51,673 nt of DNA from JAWXVD01 sp044425705 (GTDB lineage: Bacteria > Bacillota > Clostridia > Lachnospirales > Lachnospiraceae): assembly GCA_044425705.1 (NCBI GenBank), contig JAWXVD010000011.1:1-51673 (forward strand). Direction: 5' to 3'. Numbering within the stretch: position 1 is the stretch's first letter; the number at the start of each line of letters is the position of its first letter. Shown here one piece after another: positions 26,269 through 34,650 of the stretch. Below the pieces are notes generated by a model that saw nothing but the letters and a program-made list of their open reading frames with translations, made no database searches and was not told where the DNA came from. Position numbers and translations under genes: made by a program.

Positions 26269-28797
26269 ATGGTTGTTAATCAGTATTTGTATCAATCGAC
26301 AGATGAATGGGAAAAGAAAATACATAATATAGATAAAGAAAAAGAATGCTTGGTGCAGGTGTTTACTTGTATGATGGAACCAGATGATGCTGTTTTGTTG
26401 GCAAAAGAAATTAAAAAAATTCTGCCTTTAGCAAGAATAATAGGAAGTAGCGTCAGTGGGATTATCTATAAAGGTGAGCAATACGATAATCATACATTGA
26501 TTATGGTGGAGCAATATGAAAAATCAGCTATACAAACAACTATGATTCCTTATGGAAATCAAGACTTTCATGGTATTGTAGAAAATATTTATGATTTTTG
26601 GAAGGGAGAGCATCCTAAGTTATTGCGTTTGTTTATGGGTGCTTACTATGATGATGCCCATCAAGTCATAGAAGAGTTGAATGTGAAAATGCCATCTATG
26701 CAAATTGCAGGTGGAATGTCAGGAGAACTTTTTCAATCTAAAATCACTCCATTTGTATTTACAGAAGAAAAAACAATGTCAGAAGCACTTATCTTTGCAG
26801 GGGTCATGGGAGATGATTTATCAGTATATAGTCGTATTAATACGGCCCATGAAGTGATTAGTCCAGTCTATACCATTACTGGAACGAAAGACCGTGCCAT
26901 CACTACGATTGAAAATGAAACAGCGCAGATGTGGTTACAGCGTAATTTGGGTTTTTTAAGCAAGAAGCAATATAATGAATGGGAAGATATTGCAGCCAAT
27001 GATCCATTGATTCGGTTTCAATTAGCATTAGAAAGCCATAATCGATCTATGAGATTTTTGCATTATGATGAAGAAAAGAATGAAATTAGTCAATACTATA
27101 GTAGGCTTGAACCAGGCACAAAATTTCGTATTAGTTATACTTCACCAGCAAAATGCGTAGAAGAGTGTAAAGATGCCTGCTTAGAGATACAAAATACATC
27201 TATAGAACATTTATTTTGCTATAATTGTTTGATGAGAAAACTATATTTAAAAAATTGCGCTCAATGGGAATTGACACCATATCATTTAAATCCTATCAGC
27301 GGTGTGTTTTTGCTAGGAGAATTTGGGTATAGCGGCGGTGCTAACACATTGTTGAACGGTTCTTGTGTATTTAGTGGTTTGGCAGAACAAGAGAACTATT
27401 TGACGGTGGATTTAGATTGTCTTAAACAGCTAGATAGTATTCAAAATGAAAATGAAGGTTTAATAGATTTTATTGTTAGAAAACAAAAACAAACACAATA
27501 TACAGAGACAAAAACCTTATTAAGTGATGTGATTTCACATGAAAATTCATACCAATCATACATGTATCGCGATCAGAATCTAAATATGAACAATATGCTT
27601 AAGTATGAATTAGATAAAGATGAATATGGATTCAATAAAATTTGTCTGATGAAAATAGACAATGCAGAAGTATTGATGAGTTATATGGGACAAAGAGGAT
27701 ACTATAATCAGCTCAATATTATGATGCAAGAATTAGAAGAGAAAAAGAAGGTCTATCTACAACATGAACATTTACATATTTATGCCATTCATGCAGATAC
27801 TTTTGTGATAGCGGCTAACCAAAAAGTGGAAATTAAATTTTTTATGAACACCATTGTGGATTTGGAGCAAGCTTGTAATGAAGTACAAACACAATTTAGT
27901 GGAACCCTATTTTTGATGCGATTTGTGGTAGTACACGATCATGACTATTTATTAGAACAGGCGTATAGTCAATTACAAATACATAATCATTCCCAATCTA
28001 GATTTATCATAGGGGAAGCAGTAGAAAAACATAAGATATATACTAGAGAAGAAATTGAGGACATTAATCTGATCCAATATGCATTGACTGAAAATAAAAT
28101 CATTCCATATTATCAAGGAATCTACAATAATACATTGAAGAAAATTGATAAATATGAAGCATTGATGCGTGTTTGTAATCAAAAAGGAGAGATTGTATCA
28201 CCGTTTCAATATATGGAAGTGGCGAAAAAGTACCGTTTGTATCTTGATTTGAATTTAAAAATGTTTGAGGCTGTGTTAGATGATTTTAGTCAAATTGATT
28301 GTCAAGTAAATATCAACTTATCGGCTCATGATATTACATCGCCTAAGTTTAGAGAAGTAATGCATCAAAGGTTGAAGACGTTCCATAAACCATCTAATAT
28401 TACTTTTGAAATTTTGGAAGATGAATATTTTACAGACATGAAGGCATTGAAAGAATTTATTGTAGAAGTACGTGCTTATGGTGTGAAAATCGCTATCGAT
28501 GATTTTGGATCGGGATATTCAAATCTACTAGAAATTGTAAAAATCCGACCAGATTATTTAAAGATAAATGGACAGATTATATGTGATGTGGATAAAAATT
28601 ATGAAAATCAAGTCATTGTTGATGTAATTACTTCTATGGGTGAAAAGCTAGATATTGGAATTGTTGCTGAATATGTAGAAGATGTGAAAATTCAAACTAT
28701 GTTGGAAGAATATAGTATTTTATATTCACAAGGATATTATTTTTCAAAGCCACAACCATTTGAAGAGATTTATAAAATAGAAAAAACAATAAAGTGA
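26269..28797 (+). CDS. FIST-domain sensor with degenerate GGDEF and EAL phosphodiesterase domain
   Basis: 842 residues from ATG 26269, chosen because GGAGGA lies just upstream. FIST_N (about 10-225) and FIST_C (about 230-375) form a putative small-ligand sensor; FIST_C is followed or ended by six cysteines (residues about 297-332). A degenerate GGDEF-like region (about 440-600) has HADTF where GGDEF is expected, so it cannot make cyclic di-GMP. The EAL domain (about 600-842) keeps its motif (YEALMR, 630-632), NINLS, FEILEDE, Asp744-Asp745 in IDDFGSGYS, LKINGQ, VAEYVED and QGYYFSKP. It should therefore cleave cyclic di-GMP. No membrane segment is present. It is an orphan gene. Confidence 0.85.
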   Translation: MVVNQYLYQSTDEWEKKIHNIDKEKECLVQVFTCMMEPDDAVLLAKEIKKILPLARIIGSSVSGIIYKGEQYDNHTLIMVEQYEKSAIQTTMIPYGNQDFHGIVENIYDFWKGEHPKLLRLFMGAYYDDAHQVIEELNVKMPSMQIAGGMSGELFQSKITPFVFTEEKTMSEALIFAGVMGDDLSVYSRINTAHEVISPVYTITGTKDRAITTIENETAQMWLQRNLGFLSKKQYNEWEDIAANDPLIRFQLALESHNRSMRFLHYDEEKNEISQYYSRLEPGTKFRISYTSPAKCVEECKDACLEIQNTSIEHLFCYNCLMRKLYLKNCAQWELTPYHLNPISGVFLLGEFGYSGGANTLLNGSCVFSGLAEQENYLTVDLDCLKQLDSIQNENEGLIDFIVRKQKQTQYTETKTLLSDVISHENSYQSYMYRDQNLNMNNMLKYELDKDEYGFNKICLMKIDNAEVLMSYMGQRGYYNQLNIMMQELEEKKKVYLQHEHLHIYAIHADTFVIAANQKVEIKFFMNTIVDLEQACNEVQTQFSGTLFLMRFVVVHDHDYLLEQAYSQLQIHNHSQSRFIIGEAVEKHKIYTREEIEDINLIQYALTENKIIPYYQGIYNNTLKKIDKYEALMRVCNQKGEIVSPFQYMEVAKKYRLYLDLNLKMFEAVLDDFSQIDCQVNINLSAHDITSPKFREVMHQRLKTFHKPSNITFEILEDEYFTDMKALKEFIVEVRAYGVKIAIDDFGSGYSNLLEIVKIRPDYLKINGQIICDVDKNYENQVIVDVITSMGEKLDIGIVAEYVEDVKIQTMLEEYSILYSQGYYFSKPQPFEEIYKIEKTIK

Positions 28798-28805
28798 AGG
28801 TATTA

Positions 28806-28875
28806 GTGTGAAAAATAAGATTTTTCACACGGCAATTTGTCTCTTACGAGCCAAAGTTGCCAGACTGAGAGAAAG
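28806..28875 (+). other. Structured leader element, copy B (before the ABC exporter)
   Basis: Hairpin 1 is GTGTGAAAAA/TTTTTCACAC (28806-28830). Hairpin 2 is GGCAA-TTTG-CTC/GAG-CAAA-TTGCC with loop TTAC (28831-28861). A tail ends in GAGAAAG (28869-28875), exactly 14 bases before ATG 28890. The 21 bases 28855-28875 recur unchanged at 41743-41763 before iorA. Confidence 0.55.
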
Positions 28876-28889
28876 TGATGGTTATTATT

Positions 28890-30644
28890 ATGAAACAATA
28901 TACAACAGGTCAATTATTAAAACGATTCATGCCATATTTTTATAAGTATAAAGGTATCTTATTTATGGATTTATTTTGCGCATCCTTAACAACAGGTTGC
29001 GACTTGGTATTACCATTGATTATGCGATACATTACAAATGAAGGATTAAGTGATGGTGTTAATTTAACCTTGCAAAGAATCGTTAGTTTAGGTGGAATTT
29101 ATTTTGCTTTGCGTGTGATTGACTGTATTGCTAGTTATTATATGGCCAATAAAGGACATGTTATGGGAGCATTTATGGAAACAGATATGCGAATGGATGC
29201 TTATAAACATTTGCAAAAATTATCTCATACATATTACAATAATACGAAAATTGGACAAATAATGGGACGAATCACAAATGATTTATTTGATGTAACAGAG
29301 TTTGCACATCATTGTCCAGAAGAGTTTTTTATTGCATTTATTAAAATTACCATTTCTTTTATTATTTTAATAAATATTAATGTATCCTTATCAGTAATTC
29401 TCTTTTTGGTGATTCCGATTATGGTGTTAACCTGTGCTAATCTTAATTTTAAAATGCGACGTGTATTTCGCAAACAAAGATTTCATATCGGTGAATTGAA
29501 CGCTAGGATTGAAGACAGCTTATTGGGACAAAGGGTTGTGAAAGCCTTTACCAACGAAGAGTGTGAGAATATCAAATTTGGAGAAGATAACCAGAGATTT
29601 TTAGAAATCAAGGAAGAGTCCTATAAATATATGGGTGGATTTCAAACAATTATTAGAATGTTTGATGGGATTATGTATTTGATTGTCATTATGGCAGGTA
29701 GTGTATTCATGATGAAAGGATTGATTCAAGCAGGTGATTTGGTTGCTTATATGTTATATGTAACAACTTTGATTGCTACCATTCGAAGAATTATCGAATT
29801 TGCAGAACAATTCCAAAGAGGAATCACAGGTATTGAACGTTTCTATGAAGTAATGGATGCGGAAATTGAAATATTTGATGAAGAAGGTGCAAAAGACTTA
29901 ATAAAGACACAAGGACATATCAACTTTTGTAATGTAGATTTTGAATATCCAGATGATCATAACCAAGTATTTAGAAATCTGAATTTAACCATTCGAGCTG
30001 GAGAAAAAGTAGCCATTGTGGGACCGTCAGGCGGTGGGAAAACTACACTTTGTAATTTGATTCCTAGATTTTATGATGTGTCAAACGGAAAAATCACCAT
30101 TGATGGAGAAGATATTAGGGATTTCACATTGAAAAGTTTGAGAAATAGTATCGGTGTGGTGCAACAAGATGTCTATTTATTTTCTGGTACAGTGTTTGAC
30201 AATATTGAGTATGGAAAACTAGGTGCCACGATGGATGAAGTCATAGATGCGGCGAAAAAAGCAGGTGCTCATGAATTTATTATGGAATTAAAAGATGGAT
30301 ATCATACCCATATAGGTGAAAGAGGGGTGAAACTTTCAGGGGGACAAAAACAAAGAATTAGTATCGCTAGGGTATTTTTGAAAAATCCACCAATTATTAT
30401 CTTGGACGAAGCAACATCGGCATTGGATAACGAAAGTGAATTTGCTGTTGCAAAATCATTAGCGGAATTATCAAAAGGAAGAACTACCTTAACCATTGCC
30501 CATAGACTTTCTAGTATTAAAAATTCAGATAGAATTTTAGTGTTGACGGATGATGGAATACAAGAAGAGGGTACCCATGATAGTTTATTAGAGTCTAAAG
30601 GTTTATATTATCATTTTTATACCACTGCAGATGCATTAAAATAA
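28890..30644 (+). CDS. ABC exporter, fused membrane and ATPase domains (MsbA/BmrA type)
   Basis: 584 residues: six membrane helices (about 1-310) and one nucleotide-binding domain. Walker A is GPSGGGKTT, Q-loop GVVQQDVYLF, signature LSGGQKQR, Walker B IIILDEATSALD and the H-loop IAHRLSS. One half-transporter works as a dimer and exports drugs, lipids or peptides. GTG 28875 and ATG 28878 are also in frame. I prefer 28890 because its 14-base distance to GAGAAAG matches two other genes. The 3' end overlaps the convergent AraC gene by nine bases. Confidence 0.9.
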   Translation: MKQYTTGQLLKRFMPYFYKYKGILFMDLFCASLTTGCDLVLPLIMRYITNEGLSDGVNLTLQRIVSLGGIYFALRVIDCIASYYMANKGHVMGAFMETDMRMDAYKHLQKLSHTYYNNTKIGQIMGRITNDLFDVTEFAHHCPEEFFIAFIKITISFIILININVSLSVILFLVIPIMVLTCANLNFKMRRVFRKQRFHIGELNARIEDSLLGQRVVKAFTNEECENIKFGEDNQRFLEIKEESYKYMGGFQTIIRMFDGIMYLIVIMAGSVFMMKGLIQAGDLVAYMLYVTTLIATIRRIIEFAEQFQRGITGIERFYEVMDAEIEIFDEEGAKDLIKTQGHINFCNVDFEYPDDHNQVFRNLNLTIRAGEKVAIVGPSGGGKTTLCNLIPRFYDVSNGKITIDGEDIRDFTLKSLRNSIGVVQQDVYLFSGTVFDNIEYGKLGATMDEVIDAAKKAGAHEFIMELKDGYHTHIGERGVKLSGGQKQRISIARVFLKNPPIIILDEATSALDNESEFAVAKSLAELSKGRTTLTIAHRLSSIKNSDRILVLTDDGIQEEGTHDSLLESKGLYYHFYTTADALK

Positions 30645-31499
30645 ATAAGTATTTGAGGCTCGATAAGTGGACGGTGATACCTTCATTATTTTTTGAAAAT
30701 GTTTGATAAAGTGACTTGTGTCATAAAAGCCTAAGTTTTCTCCGATTTGATCTACAGATAAGTTGGTAAGAGCTAACATGGAGCAAGCTTGTGCAACTCG
30801 TCGCTGGTTTACATAGTGGTTGTAGGTAATTCCTGTGCTGCGTTTAAAACGTTCTGAGAAGTAGTTAGGGTTATATCCAAAATGTTTTGCAATGGTATGC
30901 AGTGACAAATCATTTTTTAGATTATGATCGATATAGGATTGTATACTTTGTTGAATCGCATCTTGCTTTTTTGTGAGATGCGATGTTTTTCTGTAAAGCT
31001 CCATTAAAATATGATATATTTGTTCGCTGGTGTTGATCGCATTTTGCTGTGGGTTCATAATAAGATCAGCACACAGTGTGAATAAATCAATAGAACCAGT
31101 GACCACATGGGAAACGGTATTTGTAATTTGGCGCACCAAACGTGATACATCATTTCCCGTAAATTCAATCCATAAAAGTCCCATAGGATCTCTGGGATTA
31201 GACTGATAAGAATGAGGTTCAAAAGCGTTAATGATGAAAATTTTACCCGCACTTAAATGATAAGTAGTCGTACCAACTTGTAAGGAACCGCTTCCTGAGG
31301 TGATGAAATGGATGGCATTATAGGAATAGGACTGATCTCGGCGAATGGAAAACTCTGGCGGAGTTTGTTCCACAGAACCGCTGCGATTAATACGAATTAA
31401 TACACTATCCTGTGAAACGGGTATGGGTGCATTGTAAAATATATTTTGTGGACAATCTGAATTTATGATAGAGGAATTGTTAGAAGACTGTTTATTCAT
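30636..31499 (-). CDS. AraC-family transcriptional regulator
   Basis: 287 residues from the ATG at 31499, with GGAAGGA eight bases upstream. An N-terminal cupin-like ligand domain (about 45-140; HFITSGSGSLQVG; GKIFIINAFEPHSYQS) is followed by a C-terminal double HTH (SLHTIAKHFGYNPNYFSERF; SVDQIGENLGFYDTSHFIKH). This is the layout of metabolite-responsive activators. It is transcribed away from the URO-D-family gene, and the shared 190-base region holds five CTGTAAA sites, so it probably controls both that gene and itself. Its stop codon is inside the 3' end of the exporter gene on the other strand. Confidence 0.92.
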   Translation of the reverse strand: MNKQSSNNSSIINSDCPQNIFYNAPIPVSQDSVLIRINRSGSVEQTPPEFSIRRDQSYSYNAIHFITSGSGSLQVGTTTYHLSAGKIFIINAFEPHSYQSNPRDPMGLLWIEFTGNDVSRLVRQITNTVSHVVTGSIDLFTLCADLIMNPQQNAINTSEQIYHILMELYRKTSHLTKKQDAIQQSIQSYIDHNLKNDLSLHTIAKHFGYNPNYFSERFKRSTGITYNHYVNQRRVAQACSMLALTNLSVDQIGENLGFYDTSHFIKHFQKIMKVSPSTYRASNTYLF

Positions 31500-31529
31500 A
31501 AGAACGTTCCTTCCGTAAAAATTTATTAT

Positions 31530-31665
31530 CTGTAAAAAAATTATTATCTGTAAATTATACAATAGGAACTGTAAAATATCCATCATCTAATAAAGAAATT
31601 TATACTATAATATGGGAAATGGAATATTTTACAGAGGAATGCAAAGGTATAGTTAAAATTTACAG
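31530..31665. promoter_or_regulatory. Five CTGTAAA sites between divergent AraC and URO-D genes
   Basis: CTGTAAA is at 31530, 31548 and 31569 on the plus strand; TTTACAG is at 31628 and 31659. Sites 3 and 4 are part of a perfect 11-bp inverted repeat (CTGTAAAATAT). Sites 1 and 2 share a longer TTATTATCTGTAAA. The first two sites sit over or just past the probable -10 box of the araC gene (TATAAT on the minus strand, 31559-31554). The plus-strand -10 box TATAAT is at 31606-31611, with sites upstream and downstream. The array is likely the binding region of the adjacent AraC protein. Confidence 0.6.
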
Positions 31666-31689
31666 AGTAAGAGGAAAGGAAGGTTATTT

Positions 31690-32757
31690 ATGACATCAAA
31701 AGAAAGAATTCGAGCTGCGCTTGCTGGGAAACCAGTAGATCGTGTACCTACTACTATGCAATGTGTAGAAGTGACATGGGAGAAATTAATGAAACACTTC
31801 AATGTAGAGAGCATTGATCAAGTACAAGATATTTTAGAAATTGATACAAGAACTATGGATTTGCCACCATATAAAGGGATATTACCTGAGCCTTATACAA
31901 ATGAAGAAGGGGAAACTGTTTATCGTCACCCAATTGGATATGATTATGTAAATAAATGGAATGGCATTGAATACAACGCACATGTAGTTACTTATCCATT
32001 GGATCATATTGAAACAATGGAAGATTTAGATGCTTATGATGGTTGGGTAAACCCAGATGAATTTGATTATGATGCAGTGAAAGAATTTTGTGAAAAACAT
32101 AAGGATAAAGCAATTCGAATTGGATGGCCTGGCGCATATCAAATCATCACTAATTTAATTAATTGTGAACAGTTTTATATTATGATGATTGAAGAACCAG
32201 AAGTATTACAAGCGATTTTAGATCGTCATTGTGATAGAGTATTAGAAATTTACCGTCGTATGTTTGAAGCAGCAGAAGGTAACATTGATTTTATGGTATG
32301 TTGTGATGATTACGGTACCCAAATTAGTTTGTTATTTAGCCCAGCTATGTGGGATGAATTTTTTGCAGAAAATACAAAACGTTACGTTGCATTGTGCCAT
32401 GAATATAACGCATTTTATATGCAACATTCTTGCGGAGCTGTTCGTGGAATTATACCCAATCTGATTGCATGTGGAGTAGATGCATTAGAACCATTACAAA
32501 AAGTGGAAGGTTTAGAGCCAGCTGGTTTGGTAGCTGATTTTGGCGACAAACTTTGTTTCCAAGGTGGTATTGATACACAGCATATTTTGCCACTAGGAAC
32601 ACCAGAAGAAGTAACAGCAGAAACAGAAGCTGTATTACGAGCATTTTCACCAATTAGTGGATATATTTTATGCCCTAGTCAAACTTTTGAAGGAGATGTG
32701 CCTATTGAAAATATATTGGCTATGTATGAAGCGAGAAAGACTTATATGAATAAATAA
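31690..32757 (+). CDS. Uroporphyrinogen decarboxylase-family protein (methyltransferase-like)
   Basis: 355 residues of the URO-D fold. The block MQHSCGAVRGIIPNLI contains the His-x-Cys zinc motif of MtaA/MtbA-type cobamide methyltransferases, which true HemE lacks, and GIDTQHILPLGTPEEV is typical of the same subgroup. No heme genes are near. Members move methyl groups between corrinoid proteins and acceptors, or demethylate plant aromatics and amines. No corrinoid protein is encoded here. AGAGGAAAGGAAGG precedes the ATG. The divergent AraC regulator probably controls it and a terminator follows, so it is a one-gene unit. Confidence 0.82.
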   Translation: MTSKERIRAALAGKPVDRVPTTMQCVEVTWEKLMKHFNVESIDQVQDILEIDTRTMDLPPYKGILPEPYTNEEGETVYRHPIGYDYVNKWNGIEYNAHVVTYPLDHIETMEDLDAYDGWVNPDEFDYDAVKEFCEKHKDKAIRIGWPGAYQIITNLINCEQFYIMMIEEPEVLQAILDRHCDRVLEIYRRMFEAAEGNIDFMVCCDDYGTQISLLFSPAMWDEFFAENTKRYVALCHEYNAFYMQHSCGAVRGIIPNLIACGVDALEPLQKVEGLEPAGLVADFGDKLCFQGGIDTQHILPLGTPEEVTAETEAVLRAFSPISGYILCPSQTFEGDVPIENILAMYEARKTYMNK

Positions 32758-32783
32758 AGTATAAAATTAGAGACAAAAATAAT

Positions 32784-32826
32784 AAAATGGTTAGGCTCTT
32801 GTAATAGGAGTCTAGCCATTTTTATT
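32784..32826 (+). terminator. Rho-independent terminator after the URO-D-family gene
   Basis: AAAATGGTTAG-CTC pairs with GAG-CTAGCCATTTT (mismatch in the middle, one wobble) and runs into TTTTTATT. Confidence 0.85.
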
Positions 32827-32888
32827 ATGTGAAATAAAGAGGATTTGGAAATGTTATGAAAATTTAATTAGAAATATAGTATCAAAAA

Positions 32889-32897
32889 TGATATAAT
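32889..32897 (+). promoter_or_regulatory. Extended -10 promoter candidate for the MBL gene
   Basis: TGATATAAT lies 57 bases before the gene start and just after the preceding terminator. The -35 region has no clear match. Confidence 0.45.
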
Positions 32898-32953
32898 ATT
32901 GATAGGAATATTAATCGGTTAGAGACATCTTTAGGAAAAGGAGGGCTTTGCTT

Positions 32954-34552
32954 ATGAAACTTATGTTTATAGGAGCTGCACATGAAGTGACAGGTAGTTG
33001 TCATTATTTAGAGGTTAATGGAACCCATGTTTTAATTGATTGTGGTATGGAGCAAGGTGTGAATACCTTTGAAAATGTGGAGCTGCCAGTAGAGGAAGCC
33101 TGTATTGATTATGTGTTTTTAACACACGCCCATGTAGATCATTCGGGAATGTTACCTAAATTATATGCCAAAGGTTTTAGGGGGCATGTTTTCATGACAG
33201 AAGCAACAGCAGATTTATGTAGCATTATGTTGCGAGATTGTGCGCATATACAAATGCATGAAGCAGAATGGAAAGCTCGAAAAGCAAAACGTAGTGGTAA
33301 AATTCCAGAAGATCCAATGTATACAATGGAAGATGCCAATGGAATTATCGAGAAAATTACACCTTGCAGATATGAAGACATGATTTCGGTATGTGAAGGG
33401 ATACAGATTAGGTTTCGGGATATTGGGCATTTGTTAGGTTCTGCTAGTATAGAAGTGTGGGCCACAGAAGGCGAAACAACCAAGAAGCTTGTCTTTTCAG
33501 GAGATATTGGAAATATCAACCAGCCTTTAATAAAGGATCCTATGCTGACTACGGAGGCGGATTATGTGATTATGGAATCCACTTATGGAGACCGTATTCA
33601 TAGTAAAGAAAAACCAGATTATGTAAAGGAGCTTGCGCAGGTGGTGCAAGAAACTTTTAACCGAGGCGGAAATGTGGTGATTCCTTCTTTTGCGGTAGGA
33701 CGTACACAAGAAATGTTATACTTCTTAAGAGAAATCAAAGCAAACAATTTGATTCAAGGATTTCCAGATTTTCCAGTCTATGTAGATAGCCCTTTAGCGA
33801 TAGAAGCAACAGGAATTTTTCAGGAAAATATAAATACTTGCTTTGATGAAGAGGCTATGGAATTAGTAAAACAAAAAATTAATCCTATTAAATTTAAGGG
33901 ATTGAACTTAAGTATCACTAGTGAAGAATCAAAAGCCATTAATTTCGATATGATACCTAAAGTTATTATTTCGGCTTCTGGTATGTGTGAAGCAGGGCGT
34001 ATCCGCCATCACTTAAAACATAATTTATGGAGACAAGAATGTACCATATTATTTGTAGGCTATCAATCTTATGGTACTTTAGGAAGAGCTCTTGTAGATG
34101 GTTTGGAAGAAGTGAAGCTATTTGGAGAGACGATTGATGTAAGAGCAACTATTATGCAGTTACCAGGCATCAGTGGTCATGCCGATAAAAACGGATTATT
34201 GGATTGGGTTCACGGATTTCAGAAGAAGCCTGACAGAATCTTTGTAGTCCATGGAGAAGATCAAGTGTGTGAGTCTTTTGCGCAGTGTTTGATTGATGAA
34301 CATGATTTAGATGCTTATGCACCATATAGTGGCACAGTAATTGATTTGTTGACTAACACGATTACATATGAAGCAGAGCCTATTCCGTTAAAAACAAAGA
34401 AACACAAAAAATCTACTAGTGTATATGACAGACTGTGGGCAGCAGGTCAAAATCTATTATTGGTTATTCGTCAAAATGAAGGTGGAACAAATAAGGATTT
34501 GGCAAGATTTGCAGATCAAATTCAATCATTATGCGATAGATGGAAAAAATAA
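32954..34552 (+). CDS. Beta-CASP metallo-beta-lactamase-fold nuclease
   Basis: 532 residues from ATG 32954, with GGAGGG eight bases upstream. The metal site THAHVDHSG and the later histidine in RDIGHLLGSA are intact. VIPSFAVGRTQEMLYFL and PKVIISASGMCEAGRIRHHL are beta-CASP motifs and QLPGISGHADKNGLLDW and FVVHGED follow, as in the RNA-specific CPSF73/Ysh1-like bacterial proteins (YhfI/YkqC relatives). An RNA endo- or exonuclease role is expected but unproven. A C-terminal tail of about 70 residues is less conserved. It is followed by a hairpin and thyA. Confidence 0.85.
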   Translation: MKLMFIGAAHEVTGSCHYLEVNGTHVLIDCGMEQGVNTFENVELPVEEACIDYVFLTHAHVDHSGMLPKLYAKGFRGHVFMTEATADLCSIMLRDCAHIQMHEAEWKARKAKRSGKIPEDPMYTMEDANGIIEKITPCRYEDMISVCEGIQIRFRDIGHLLGSASIEVWATEGETTKKLVFSGDIGNINQPLIKDPMLTTEADYVIMESTYGDRIHSKEKPDYVKELAQVVQETFNRGGNVVIPSFAVGRTQEMLYFLREIKANNLIQGFPDFPVYVDSPLAIEATGIFQENINTCFDEEAMELVKQKINPIKFKGLNLSITSEESKAINFDMIPKVIISASGMCEAGRIRHHLKHNLWRQECTILFVGYQSYGTLGRALVDGLEEVKLFGETIDVRATIMQLPGISGHADKNGLLDWVHGFQKKPDRIFVVHGEDQVCESFAQCLIDEHDLDAYAPYSGTVIDLLTNTITYEAEPIPLKTKKHKKSTSVYDRLWAAGQNLLLVIRQNEGGTNKDLARFADQIQSLCDRWKK

Positions 34553-34580
34553 AAGTGATATTTCATTATTGTTCACACAG

Positions 34581-34603
34581 TACTATGCATTTATTGCATA
34601 GTA
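34581..34603. repeat. Palindromic hairpin between the MBL and thyA genes
   Basis: TACTATGCA and TGCATAGTA form a perfect 9-bp stem around TTTAT. No T-run follows, so it is not a standard terminator. It could stabilise the 3' end of the MBL transcript. Confidence 0.5.
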
Positions 34604-34650
34604 TGTATGAAAATGAATAGTCATAAAAGGAAAGAAAAGGAAAGTAGAAT

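Noticed and set aside
28862..28872. CTGAGA resembling a TPP riboswitch fragment
   Set aside because: The rest of the TPP consensus is missing and the downstream genes have no link to thiamine.
26269..31499. A signalling or defence island (FIST-EAL, ABC exporter, AraC)
   Set aside because: The genes have separate promoters, terminators or orientations and no defence domains, so there is no evidence that they form a system.
31690..32757. hemE, uroporphyrinogen decarboxylase of heme synthesis
   Set aside because: The HxC zinc motif and absence of heme genes point to the methyltransferase subgroup.
33139..33519. 126-residue minus-strand ORF inside the MBL gene
   Set aside because: Shadow frame of a conserved gene with no ribosome site or promoter.
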